A stretch of DNA of 64,000 nt, taken from Zygnema cylindricum. Its lineage: Eukaryota > Streptophyta > Zygnematophyceae > Zygnematales > Zygnemataceae. The first letter of the stretch is position 1, and each line of letters opens with the position of its first letter. Where the stretch lies: NCBI GenBank assembly GCA_037447655.1, contig JBBHKE010001456.1, positions 62,001 through 126,000 of the forward strand, given 5' to 3'. The notes below the pieces were generated by a model. It searched no databases, was not told where the DNA came from, and saw nothing but the letters and a program-made list of their open reading frames with translations. Positions 10,427 to 20,604 of this stretch are shown piece by piece. Both the position numbers and the translations under genes were made by a program.

Positions 10427-10625
10427 ACTATTTTGATAAAACTAGTAAAATACCTATTTCATTCTGCCTCCTTCTAAATGACGCAGCAGCCATGGCCTGC
10501 CTTTGGTCCTCTCTTTCTCTCTCTTTACATTCTAACTAAAATATAGAAGTGAACTATTAATTACCTTTTTCCAACACTCTATTTATTTTTCCAATACTGA
10601 CCTAGAAAATACATAAACTTCAACA

Positions 10626-10639
10626 CTCCCCTTATTTTA
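10626..10639 (-). other. Polypurine tract of C1
   Basis: On the minus strand AAAATAAGGGGAG directly precedes the LTR start TGTTGAAG. The same tract precedes the 3' LTRs of A2 and G, which fixes the LTR border and the element orientation. Confidence 0.8.
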
Positions 10640-10833
10640 TAGTCTACTTTCTTTTCAACTCCCACTAAACACATTTTTTTTTTCCTTTTCTTTTTCTTCT
10701 TTCTTTTCTCCTCATAAAACTTTAAGTGAATACCCTCGTATTTAAAGAAGTGTATTAGATGAGCTGAAATAATAATTACATCACACATTTTATTGTGCAT
10801 GTTATTTTTCATAAATTCGAGATAAAATTTTAT

Positions 10834-11403
10834 CTATCTCATCTCTTTTCTATCCACACTAAATCCAATTTCCCTCTTGCAATTCAAACAGCCAGCCCCA
10901 TCTCCAATCCGCAACACACACCCAGATGCAAACACACACCCAGATGCTAACCCTTTTACAGACACACCTTCATAAATGCCATCACTTCCATTAGTGATGT
11001 CAAATCCATTACCCCCCAAATTTTCCCAAAAAACAAGTGTCCCCACTAAGTTCCTCATAAGATCTACGTCTTCCGTACTCATATTTTTATCCATGATACT
11101 CACCCCATTTTCAAAACTTTCCTCACTCTCTCCCATTGAATTCTTCCCGCTATCACTTTCTACTTTTATTCCCAATAAATTTTTCTCCTCCCCTAAACCT
11201 TTCATTAAATATTCCTCTTCTCCCCTATCTTTTAAAATCCCCTCTAGATTTACTCCTCCCCTTTCCTCGGAATCCGTTGAAGTCTCCCTTTCCGACCAGT
11301 TTTTTGTTTCCAAAATATCTATAAAATTATCCTCATTATTTTTATTTTTCCATTTTTCATTTATAGATTCTAGACCTGACTTTCTATACTCCTTGACATC
11401 CAC
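10834..11403 (-). CDS. C1 acidic non-canonical ORF ending in an RNase H remnant
   Basis: A 189-codon frame follows gag in C1, where protease-integrase-RT would be expected. Most of it is acidic and Ser/Glu/Asp-rich with no copia enzyme motif. Near the C-terminus, SGCVLRIGDGAGC resembles the RNase H segment SGYVLYVGDGACC of the other elements, interrupted by a small direct duplication (ASGCVFASGCV). It may be a degenerate spacer maintained in a gag-only element, or a chance frame in decayed pol sequence. Function unknown. Confidence 0.4.
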   Translation of the reverse strand: MDVKEYRKSGLESINEKWKNKNNEDNFIDILETKNWSERETSTDSEERGGVNLEGILKDRGEEEYLMKGLGEEKNLLGIKVESDSGKNSMGESEESFENGVSIMDKNMSTEDVDLMRNLVGTLVFWENLGGNGFDITNGSDGIYEGVSVKGLASGCVFASGCVLRIGDGAGCLNCKREIGFSVDRKEMR

Positions 11404-11532
11404 ATCATGTCTAACTCCTTTAAGTACCTCCCTTCCCTTTACTTCCCTTATACCTCCAAAAGCACACTATTGCTTTCGTGGAATTTTTGTGTACTTTTCT
11501 CTCTTCTTCATTCTACTTTTTGTGGAGAAGCT

Positions 11533-12612
11533 CTAAGATTTCTTTATCCTCTTTCTGCTCTTCCCTTTCTTCCTCCTCATCCACATTCCAACTTCTAAGT
11601 TCTTCCAAACAAGGGCATCCCTCCATATAATGACCCGGTTCCCTACAAAAGAAGCAAACCCCCTTTTTAAAAGCTCCCATTTCTTTTCCTCTCCCTCTCT
11701 TTCCACCAAAGTTCCGATAAGGTTTACCTTCGTCTTTCTTCCTCTCATCACGCTTCCGCTCGTCACTGCTGTTCCTCTAATCACGCTTCCGCCAATCACC
11801 ACCAGCTGTAAATGCATTCACCCTACGAAGCTCCAAAGTGCTTTCCCTCACAAGAATTATCCCCATGGTAAAGCTCCAAGTCCATGAGGAGCCACCCATT
11901 GCATGCATACGATAAATGATGTTTTCGTACTTATCTGAGAGTTTCATGAGTAGTGTATTAGTCTTTCTCTCCTCAGACTCTATATATCCCGCACTAGAAA
12001 GCTCAACATATAATGCAACAATATCATTGCAAAACTCTATCATGCTACCGCCTTTATAAACATAGGCCCCTATTTTTTCTGTTTTACTAACTGCTGCCCT
12101 TGAATAGTCTCACTCTTATAAATCTGACTTAGTGTTTCCCAGATTTCTGAAGACTTAGTTAGACTTAAATGAGTGATAGCTATGGAGTTAGAAACATATC
12201 TAAGTATGAGATGTTTTGCTATAGTGTTTTTATACTCCCAATTTTTTTTATCATTTTCTTCAGTTTTACTTATAACTCCTCCAAGTGGAGCTGTAGCGGA
12301 GAGCTTAGCTCCCCCCACCATATGTGTCCCTATATCCTTCTCCCTTTTTTTCCCTTCAATGGCAATGATTTTCCCTTCACCTTCTGTTACATCTGAACTC
12401 CAGTTGGTTTTCTGGGAAGCCCCAGATGATTCTCCATAATGAGTTCCACCAAAGCCGGGTGGCGGACACCTCACTGGCCCCGAAACAATTCCCCACAAAT
12501 GCTTTTCGAAAAGCAATCCCTCCATCGTAAACTCCCAATAAGTGAAGTTTGTTCTATCGAACATAGGCACCCTAGATGGTGGGCCCATAACCTGAAAATC
12601 TATGGGCTCCAT
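11533..12612 (-). pseudogene. C1 gag, frameshifted, with zinc knuckle
   Basis: The frame opens with an ATG inside the LTR (12612), passes through the primer-binding site and encodes the family gag start (QVMGPPSRVP), then the UBN2-type core with NTIAKHLILRYVS and LTKSSEIWETL. It is broken near 12060, and continues as FCNDIVALYVELSSAG and LLMKLSDKYENI (12043-11777). A CCHC knuckle (CFFCREPGHYMEGC) lies near 11620-11660 in a different frame. Gag forms the retrotransposon particle. The frame shifts imply that this copy is dead. Confidence 0.8.
12578..12592 (-). promoter_or_regulatory. Primer-binding site of C1, half-tRNA type
   Basis: The minus strand reads GGTTATGGGCCCACC immediately after the LTR end TTTCA. 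It complements the anticodon arm of plant initiator tRNA-Met (GGUGGGCCCAUAACC) rather than a tRNA 3' end. Confidence 0.8.
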
Positions 12613-13380
12613 TGCCCATATAAAATTCGCAGATACAAAAGAAGCTAATCTCGATAGTGCCGACTCTAAGTTGATATAAACCCATATGAATGATCCCTTG
12701 ACAATCAGAACCCTAATACACCTTCACCCTTGTGAAGAGAAGACCTTCTGTGTCAGTTCCACCACAAAATGGAAAGCGTGGAAATGTGTTTTGGACAATA
12801 TTCCCCACTTAGAATTTCCCACTGAATAAGTGCCACCCTGGCACGCAAAGATTCCAAACGAATACACTCTTGCGTAGCTTGGACTCCCTTGCATCCGCAG
12901 CAAAAAAAATCAGTGAATTTGCTCACCCGAGCATTAAGTTATGGCTGGTCAAAGATCACCTTTATAGTTACAAGCTCTCTTAGAGAAAGGTACCTAAATA
13001 TCATTAAGTCTTGGTCCGCCTACTCACGACTACCTAGTACTAAACCCTAGTCCAATAGGAATATTATATAGTACAAGAAGGTACGATGGGCGATGTATTT
13101 ACTGTACGGCCATTGTACGACATGGTCTACAAGGTGACATCTGCCAAATCGGGAGCCATGGTTCCTCCTCCCATCTTCTCCGACATCAAATAATGTGGTG
13201 CCAAGTGGCACCGCGTGAGGCTATTCTGAAAGGCCGCCAAAAGCTTATTGTGGGTGGCGGCTGTAATGGTGGCTGTCCGATCAGTTGTATTTATACGCCT
13301 TCAATTCGTTTCCATGCATGAATTGATTAATGCGCGTTTTCGTTAGTCTGCTGCGAATTAGTCTTTTAGATCAATAGATA

Positions 13381-13681
13381 TTCCATTGCCCACAGAATTC
13401 GCAGATCCAAAAGAAATTAATCTAGATAGTGCCGACTCTAAGTAGATATAAACCCAAATGAATGATCCCTTGACAATCAGAACCTCAATACACCTTCACC
13501 CCTGTGAAGAGAAGACCTTCTGTCTGCTCAGTTCCACCACAAAATGTCTTCTCTTCACATGGGTGAAGGTGTATTGGGGTTCTGATTGTCAAGGGATCAT
13601 TCATTTGGGTTTATATCAACTTGGAGTCGGCACTATCTAGATTAGCTTCTTTTGGATCTGCAAATTCTGTGGGCAATGGAA
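13381..13681. repeat. Long inverted repeat of LTR-end sequence (135-bp arms)
   Basis: Arms at 13381-13515 and 13547-13681 are reverse complements with roughly seven mismatches and a 31-nt loop. Both arms are the last part of a C-family LTR. This is the right-hand junction of the C1 rearrangement. Confidence 0.9.
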
Positions 13682-13695
13682 CCCATAGAATTTCA

Positions 13696-14051
13696 CGAAC
13701 ATCTTGAGTGTGTACGACGCACTTAGTCATTGTGGTCCCCATTTTAATGGCGTCTGTCAAATTGGTTCGTATTGACGTCCTACTTTTGATCTCTTACAAT
13801 TATGTCTCGGATGTTTGGATTAGTCTTCGTCCGTCTGATTCGATAAACCTTCCCGTATGATTTGTGGCACGCGTATGTGGATATCGGTCGCCACTCCGGA
13901 ATATCTGCGTCATATTTAACTGTCGACGCGTGTCCTTGCAGAAGTATAGTACCGTACCATATATTTCCGAAATATTCAGTTTGAATTCCGTTCGTCCGAT
14001 TTGAGGAATCTGCTCGTGTAATGCATGACGCATGTAACTGGATGTCGGCGC
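13696..14051 (+). repeat. Dispersed repeat AB, copy 1, right part
   Basis: This continues copy 1 after the C1 insertion and matches about 18802-19167. It contains two diverged tandem subunits of roughly 110-150 bp, seen as GTCCGAT...CGCGTGTCCTTG and a related second copy. It is interrupted at 14052 by the 5' LTR of A1. Confidence 0.85.
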
Positions 14052-14259
14052 TGTAGAAACTAATGGTTTTATTAGTATTTTCTAGGTTTGAAAAGAAATA
14101 TAGAAGTCGAGGCAGTCTATCTCTAACTTCTCTCTCCAACTCTCAAACTTGTCGCAGTCACTGAGAAATTGGAGAGGAAGCTAGAGCCATGGCTACCTTG
14201 GCTATCCTGAGGTTTACGGGAATTTTATATTAGGGTTTATATATTTAATTAAAATGTAT

Positions 14260-14340
14260 GTGCCGGCGGCAGGATTTGATCCTTGTACCTGCCGGCCGGC
14301 AGACACAATGTAGCCGGTAGCCCTAGCCGTTTCATCTAGC
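14260..14340 (-). other. tRNA-like cassette in A1 LTR
   Basis: On the reverse strand an A-box-like CGGCTAGGGCTACCGGC is followed by a T-arm-like AAGGATCAAATCCTG. Equivalent positions in other LTRs: A2 53997-54080 and 59398-59482, G 37722-37802 and 43249-43326, E 31845-31915 and 44550-44625, C2 26607-26687, F 35183-35263, K 62630-62712. Confidence 0.5.
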
Positions 14341-15080
14341 GGTAGTGTTACATAGCATATAGGTTGATAATTATTTATATATGTATACAAGCGATAAACC
14401 ATTTAACTAGAATGAATTACGGGATACATAGATCCAGTAATATGTAATGTACGACTTACGGTACGGACATAAATCAGTACCGCGCATTTGTTTCGTAAAT
14501 GAAACAAATACCGCGCATGTATTTATTACGGCTACGATTAAAGCCGAATTTAATCGGACGGCCGGGATTAGCGCCGAGATCGCGGAGGAAGATTTCGGCG
14601 GTTTGTGGCCATCGCCACATCGGATGACGCGTGGCGAAATTCCGTTGGATTGTGGAATCTCCGGAGATTATGGCACCGAATCCGGATTTGACATGTGTCG
14701 ACATTTTGGCCATGTCGTACAATGTCCGTACATAAAGTACACCGGCAACTGTACTTTTGCGTACGGAACTCAATTCTGATTGGTTCCGTACATCAGTAGA
14801 TAGAGTCTGTGAGAGAGATAGGACTTAGAAAAATTAGAAGATAGGACCCCCTCTCCCAGAGAGCTTCTGTACAAAAGGTCAACTTTGACCCTCCATAACT
14901 TACTGCTCAGGGGAGCAAATTCAGAGATTCTTTTTGCTATCGACTCAGGGGAGTCTTTTCTTCACAGGGGTGAAGTTGGTCAGAGTTTTTGTCTGCCAGG
15001 GTGGCAGTTATTTTTGCTTAAACACAAAGGGGTCAGGATTATCCTAGAGGCTTCTTGGAAGCTGTCCACTCTGAGGACTT

Positions 15081-18000
15081 ATGGAGGTCTCAGAGTTACA
15101 GGTTATGGGCCCACCCTCTAGGGTGCCAATATTTAATGGAACTGGCTTCATATACTGGGAAAGTATGATGATAGGAGCTCTATGCGAAAAAAGGTTTTGG
15201 GGGATAGTGAGTGGACGATTGGGGCGTCCATCAAGTCTTGGAATTCCTCCAGGGTTTAAAGGAAGCAGATTCACCAGGAAAGAGGATTCACCTTCAACGG
15301 AGGAAACAAAGGAAGGAGAGGTGGTGGACAAAGGAAAGGAGAAGGAGGCGACCACACCAATAGCAACTGGTTTAGCATTCATGTCACCTATTCCGAGGAA
15401 CGAGGAGAATGATATTGAAACCTGGGACTTCAACAATATGGCGGCAAAGCACTTCATCCTACGCCATCTCACTCAAGGACTTGCATGTCCTCATTTGCAG
15501 GTAGAGAGGGCATCCGATCTTTGGATGGCTCTCATAGAGATGTACCGAAGTGGTACGATTCAGCAACAACAGTTGGCTGATCAGAAAGTTAAGGAGTATG
15601 TATACAAAGGGGGAAATATGTTGGATTTTTGCAATGAGCTTGCTACACTCTTCATGGAGCTAGAGAGTGCGGGTAAAGTTTTTAGTGAAAAAGAAAAAGT
15701 TAACTGTTTACTAATGAAGTTACCTGATGAGTTCGAGAACATAGTCAACCGTGTGCAGGACTTGCCGGACTCAAGGTGGATATGGAACTCAGTGGTAGGG
15801 ATGATTCTCGTTCGAGAGAATACGATTGAGATCCGAAGGGGAGGAAAGAGTGGCCAAGCCTTGGCAACAGCGACCGATTGGAGGAACAAGGATTCCCGGA
15901 AACCAGTCAGAAACTATGGGGGTAGGGAGCGGGAAAAACAGGTTGGCGAGTTCGAACCAAGGGCTCCCAAAGGTTTATGTCATTTTTGTAAGAAACCTGG
16001 GCACTATATGGCAGAGTGCACCAAGCTAACCGAGCTTCGGTTAAAGGAGGGGCAGACCGGTGGTACCCCGAGAGGAAAGAAAAAGGCCCTTGTCACACAG
16101 GTACTTGAGGCGGAATCCGAGGACGAGGACGATGAGCTCCTTTTGGATGAGGAGTTGGAGGCGAAAACTGAGGTTGAAATTCCACGAAGGCAGAAATGTG
16201 CTTACGGTGGATTGAAAGGTGAAGCAGACTGGATTATAGATTCAGGTGCCTCAATGCACATGTGTAAGGATAGACACCTGTTCACTAAGATAAGAAAGAT
16301 TCCCACCGTAGAGATAGAGTACGGGGATGGGAGGATAGTCACCACTACTCTTGTAGGATCGGTAGATCTGAAAGTGTTAGTTGAAGGAAAGACATCCATA
16401 TTAACATTCTCCGATGTATTGTTTATTCCGGAGCTGAACAAAAACCTTATCTCTACATCAGTATTAGATGATAAGGGTTTTTTCACTAGCACTAGGGAAG
16501 GAGTCTTTACTGCTAGTTTTGAGGAGGATGTCTATTTCATTGCTGAGAAAGGTAGCCATGGGATGTTTAGGCTGATCTTAAGTAATGAAACGAAGAAACT
16601 TTATTATGCTGGTGTTCATGATATTATGATGTGGCATAAGAGGCTTGGGCATGTGAATCTAGATAAGTTAAGAGAGATGAAAAAGATGGGAGTGGTGGAA
16701 GGGATTCAGTTCAGTGAGAGTGATGATATAAGTGATTGTAGTGGGTGTGCTCAAGGTAAAGCACACAGATTACCCTTTCCAAAAACAGCCACCTACAAGG
16801 GAGAAAAACTTCTAGATCTAGTACACACAGATATTTGGGGACCGGCTAGAGTGCCCTCACCGGGGGGGAAGAGATTTATGATGACTATAACTGATGATTG
16901 GTCTCGGTATTCCCGAGTATATTTTTTGAAAAACAAGTCAGAAGCTGAGGACTGTTTTAGACAATATAAAGCATGGAGCGAAAAACTCCATGAAACTCCA
17001 ATCAAGAGAGTAAGGAGTGACAATGGTGGAGAGTATACTTCTAACCAGTTTGAGGATTTTTTGAGGGAAGATGGGGTTCAACACCAAAAGACAGTGCCAG
17101 AAAATCCTGAACAGAATGGGATAGGTGAAAGGTTAAATAGAACACTAAGTGATAGTGCTAGAAGTATGTTGTCGGATAAGAAGATAGGAAAAAGGTTTTG
17201 GGCAGAAGCAATGAACTGTGCTAATTACCTCAAAAATAGAGTTCTTACTTCAGCTATAAAAGATCAAACACCTTATGAGAGATGGACAGGCCGGAAACCA
17301 GACTTATCTCATTTAAAGGTTTTCGGAAGTCAAGTATTCAGTCTAGATACTGATCGGTCCAATTGGAAGCTAGATCCTAAGGGAAAACCGGGATACTTAT
17401 TAGGATATGATGAGGATGTTAAAGGATATAGAGTTTATGATCTAAAAAGAGAAGATATAATCTTAGTAAAGCATCTAGTAGTTATGGATGAAGGAAAGTC
17501 TGTGGATCCCTTCAAATATACAAAGTCAGTAAAAATCAGATTTGAGTCAGAAAATTCTGATGACTTTGAGCTTCCTAACTATCCAGGTTTTAGAGACGAT
17601 GACATTCTTGCAGGAACAAATCAGACCGAAAAGGACTCGGTTGTGGAAACTCCAGTGACAACTCTACTCGAAGCGGAAGACGTGGTGGAAATTGATTCGG
17701 AATCAAGGGATAGGGGAGAAGCCGAGTTTGTTCGAAAGAATCCACGAGAACCATCTATTCCGGCCTCAGATTTTGAGGGAGGGAGGAGAAGTAGCAAAAG
17801 ACTGCAAGAAAAACAGGTTAATAACAAGGTAACTAAACTATCTCATCAAGATGAACCTCAAACTTATCGAGAGGCGATGACTTGTCCAGAAAGAAACCGG
17901 TGGAAGACAGCCATCAATGAGGAGATGGCTTCAATCATGGCAGCCGATACTTGGGAGCTGGTGGACTGTCCACCTAACCGAAAACCAATCGGTTGTAAGT

Positions 18001-18419
18001 GGGTTTTCAAACTGAAACTGAACCCAGATAACACAATCGAGCGCTACAAGGCCAGATTAGTGGCAAAGGGATTTACACAAAAGGAAGGAATTGACTACGA
18101 GGAAACCTTTGCCCCGGTGGTCAGATTTCCCTCGGTCCGCATACTTCTCAGTTTAGCAGCGGCGGAAGACATGGAAGTGCACCAGATGGACATCAAAACA
18201 GCCTTTTTGCATGGAGAATTAGAAGAGGAGATCTTCATGCGACAACCCGAAGGGTTTGTGGAAGAAGGAGAGGAGAGTAAGGTATGCCGGCTGATTAAAT
18301 CTCTTTATGGTTTGAAACAGGCGCCCCGACAGTGGAATAAGAAGCTTGATGAAATTCGCCGCATTGATAAACAACAATGTAAACTGACAATTCTTAAAAT
18401 TGCAGCCCAAATGACCTAG
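15081..18419 (+). CDS. A1 gag-pol polyprotein (gag, protease, integrase, partial RT)
   Basis: One uninterrupted frame of 1112 codons, of which about 1090 belong to the element and the last 22 read into repeat AB. Order: UBN2-type gag (about 100-260); zinc knuckle CHFCKKPGHYMAEC (300-313); aspartic protease DSGAS (387); integrase zinc site with His 519/524 and Cys 553/556; catalytic triad D584, D647, E683 (HTDIWGP, RSDNGGEY, GERLNRT; spacing X62, X35); RT start with KWVFKLK and VHQMDIKTAF (D about 1037). The YVDD box and RNase H are absent through truncation. The ATG at 15081 lies in the LTR, 20 nt before its end, and the frame runs through the primer-binding site. A second in-frame ATG at 15105 is inside that site. 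This is the best preserved frame in the window. Confidence 0.93.
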   Translation: MEVSELQVMGPPSRVPIFNGTGFIYWESMMIGALCEKRFWGIVSGRLGRPSSLGIPPGFKGSRFTRKEDSPSTEETKEGEVVDKGKEKEATTPIATGLAFMSPIPRNEENDIETWDFNNMAAKHFILRHLTQGLACPHLQVERASDLWMALIEMYRSGTIQQQQLADQKVKEYVYKGGNMLDFCNELATLFMELESAGKVFSEKEKVNCLLMKLPDEFENIVNRVQDLPDSRWIWNSVVGMILVRENTIEIRRGGKSGQALATATDWRNKDSRKPVRNYGGREREKQVGEFEPRAPKGLCHFCKKPGHYMAECTKLTELRLKEGQTGGTPRGKKKALVTQVLEAESEDEDDELLLDEELEAKTEVEIPRRQKCAYGGLKGEADWIIDSGASMHMCKDRHLFTKIRKIPTVEIEYGDGRIVTTTLVGSVDLKVLVEGKTSILTFSDVLFIPELNKNLISTSVLDDKGFFTSTREGVFTASFEEDVYFIAEKGSHGMFRLILSNETKKLYYAGVHDIMMWHKRLGHVNLDKLREMKKMGVVEGIQFSESDDISDCSGCAQGKAHRLPFPKTATYKGEKLLDLVHTDIWGPARVPSPGGKRFMMTITDDWSRYSRVYFLKNKSEAEDCFRQYKAWSEKLHETPIKRVRSDNGGEYTSNQFEDFLREDGVQHQKTVPENPEQNGIGERLNRTLSDSARSMLSDKKIGKRFWAEAMNCANYLKNRVLTSAIKDQTPYERWTGRKPDLSHLKVFGSQVFSLDTDRSNWKLDPKGKPGYLLGYDEDVKGYRVYDLKREDIILVKHLVVMDEGKSVDPFKYTKSVKIRFESENSDDFELPNYPGFRDDDILAGTNQTEKDSVVETPVTTLLEAEDVVEIDSESRDRGEAEFVRKNPREPSIPASDFEGGRRSSKRLQEKQVNNKVTKLSHQDEPQTYREAMTCPERNRWKTAINEEMASIMAADTWELVDCPPNRKPIGCKWVFKLKLNPDNTIERYKARLVAKGFTQKEGIDYEETFAPVVRFPSVRILLSLAAAEDMEVHQMDIKTAFLHGELEEEIFMRQPEGFVEEGEESKVCRLIKSLYGLKQAPRQWNKKLDEIRRIDKQQCKLTILKIAAQMT
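15101..15115 (+). promoter_or_regulatory. Primer-binding site of A1, half-tRNA type, within the gag frame
   Basis: GGTTATGGGCCCACC abuts the LTR end with no spacer. Its ATG is the complement of the CAU anticodon of initiator tRNA-Met and is in frame with gag. Confidence 0.85.
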
Positions 18420-19170
18420 TAAACCATAAGATATGACGCCTAGAAGTTTTCCAAAAACTGCCTTTAAAGTATCATAATCCCAATACTGGATGAATCAATA
18501 TTGGCTGTGTCCTAAACTATATACTCACAGTGATTATCTACCGGTCACACTAATTCGGGTGACTGTACCACAGTACTATCCTGACTTACGAGAAAGTGTC
18601 ATACCTGTACATCACTTCACCGTAAGTACTTCCAAAACCCTAATTACTAACTGCCGCAAAATGAACAGTGAAACACTAAATTCAAATGCACTAAATGCCA
18701 ACCATTTGTTTTCCACATATTTACAAATAGTGTCTGTACACTTAATGTTGCAGATTGCTTAGTCAGCATTAATTGCAAAAGTCTACATAAATGTTGATTT
18801 CGTGGTTCGAACATCTTAAGTGCGTACGACGCACTTAGTCATTGTGGTCCCCACTTTAATGGCGTCTGTCAAATTGGTTCGTATTGACGTACGACTTTGA
18901 TCTCTTACAATTATGTCTCGGATGTTCGGATTAGTTTTTGTCCGTCCGATTCGATTAACCTTCCCGTATGATTTGTGGCACGCGTATGTGGATGTCGGTC
19001 GCCACTCCGGAATATCTGCGTCATATTTAACTGTCGACGCGTGTCCTTGAAGAAGTATTGTACCCTACCATATATTTCCAAAATATTCGGTCCGAATTCC
19101 GCTCGTCTGATTCGAGGAATCCTCTCTTGTAATGCGTGACGCGTGTAACTGGATGTCGGCGCCGCTCCGT
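18352..19170 (+). repeat. Dispersed repeat AB, copy 2 (uninterrupted)
   Basis: This copy has the same order as 9386-9841 plus 13696-14051 but lacks the C1 insertion, so it serves as the empty-site reference (TGGTTCGAACATC at about 18800). It begins abruptly at the truncation point of A1. It includes a small hairpin, AAGTGCGTACGACGCACTT (about 18809-18827). Confidence 0.85.
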
Positions 19171-20604
19171 AAAACATGCATAGGCGACGCGCATCCCTGT
19201 AGAAGTACACTACACTCTATTGTACTTCTGCTACTGTAACACAAATAAAGGTAATTGTTACATCAAAAACTACTTAGAAAATATTCTAAGTCCTTAGTCC
19301 CTCTCACAGCCCTATTTACTGAAATAAAGATTTCAATTTACAACAATGTCACGCTCCAAAATTGTTAACCGTTATCCGACCGGTGTTTACGAAAATGAAA
19401 GTTAACCGAAACTCTATTTCTCGCGACTAACTGTACCCGCCCGTAACCGAAAAAGTACAAAATTACAATGCTCATTGTTACTAGCGTTAAACATCTACTA
19501 ATGTTAATGAAAAATTATTATTAATAACACTATTTAATACAAGGAGACTGTTGTCCATAGCCATTTTCAGCCATGGATTTCCCCTCGGAAGCACCACAGA
19601 CTACCCCAAAACAGCCTAATTTGATTCCACTCAAAATTCTACAGAATTACCAAACCAAGCTGAAACTTCACAAAATGATATTTCCTAGGCCACTTAGTAT
19701 CCCCACCAAAGTTCATATAAATATACCAACCAGAATTTCCACATCACCCAGTCAAAGTTGCAGAAAAACAGCCTGCCAGAACTTTGATAAATCTGACCAA
19801 CTTCACAATGAAGCCCCAAGCAAACCAGACGCACACTAGGTCTGAAAATTTGTCACAATATTGCCAATACAAGGAGGAACACACATGCAAAATTTCAGAT
19901 AATTCTGCCTAATACATCTGAGAGCAATCCTCAGTTAAAATTACCAAAAAGGAGCAAAACAGTTTTTGTCCAAAAGTTCCCCTAAATCTAAAAATGACTA
20001 AGTCCTACAAATATATACTACAGCTTACTATTAACTGTACGGAGGCATACCAGCCGTACGTAATCAATCAACTACCTCTATTAATGTGAGTGTACTTGAT
20101 CTAAACTGATAATTAATACACAGGACAAAACAATGTTAAATATTTACAAGTCTTACGAATTCCGTCAAACGAATCGAGACCGTCCAAAGTAAATATCATG
20201 TGATGGACGCGATTTCGCGTCCCTCACGAAACTGACGGCACCGCCGTCCGTAGATCTTTATTCGACATCCTTGATGTCGTGTCGCGTGGTCACACAATCC
20301 ACTTGACGAGCTGACGTCGCTTCAACCAAATTAGTCCGTACTGTCGGCATCCATTTCCAATAAGTGCCGCTCACGCCACTTTCATTTCGAACTTCCACAG
20401 TAAATACGATTAATACTTTGCATACGAAATGTTGCGTACGCAGAAAATGTCGCGTATGCACGAAACTATCTTTTCAAAACAACAAAGACGTGGCAAGTTG
20501 TAATCCACATCTTTAAATAGTAAAGACTATAAATAGTCTCGACTTATTAACACTAATAACAATGGGCGATGTCGTGGTACATCTATCTTTGCGTGTAACT
20601 CTTA
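19171..20604. other. Region without a supported gene
   Basis: AT-rich sequence. Open frames at 19573-19839 (plus, 88 codons) and 20258-20461 (minus, 67 codons) have no recognisable motif. The second lies in a locally CG-rich patch (20180-20450) that could be a coding remnant, but I cannot support it. Confidence 0.4.

Larger units (their letters stand above)
14052..18351 (+). mobile_element. Element A1: Ty1/copia retrotransposon, 3'-truncated
   Basis: The 5' LTR is 14052-15100 (1049 bp, TGTAGAAACTAATGG...GAGTTACA), followed directly by the primer-binding site and a continuous gag-pol frame. The element stops at about 18351 inside reverse transcriptase, where the second copy of repeat AB begins. 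RT palm, RNase H and 3' LTR are missing. The left flank ends GGCGC in repeat AB; no matching right-hand duplication exists, so the 3' half was lost by deletion or recombination. Confidence 0.92.

Noticed and set aside
10976-11887. Plus-strand frames inside C1
   Set aside because: Reverse-strand shadows of the acidic frame and gag.
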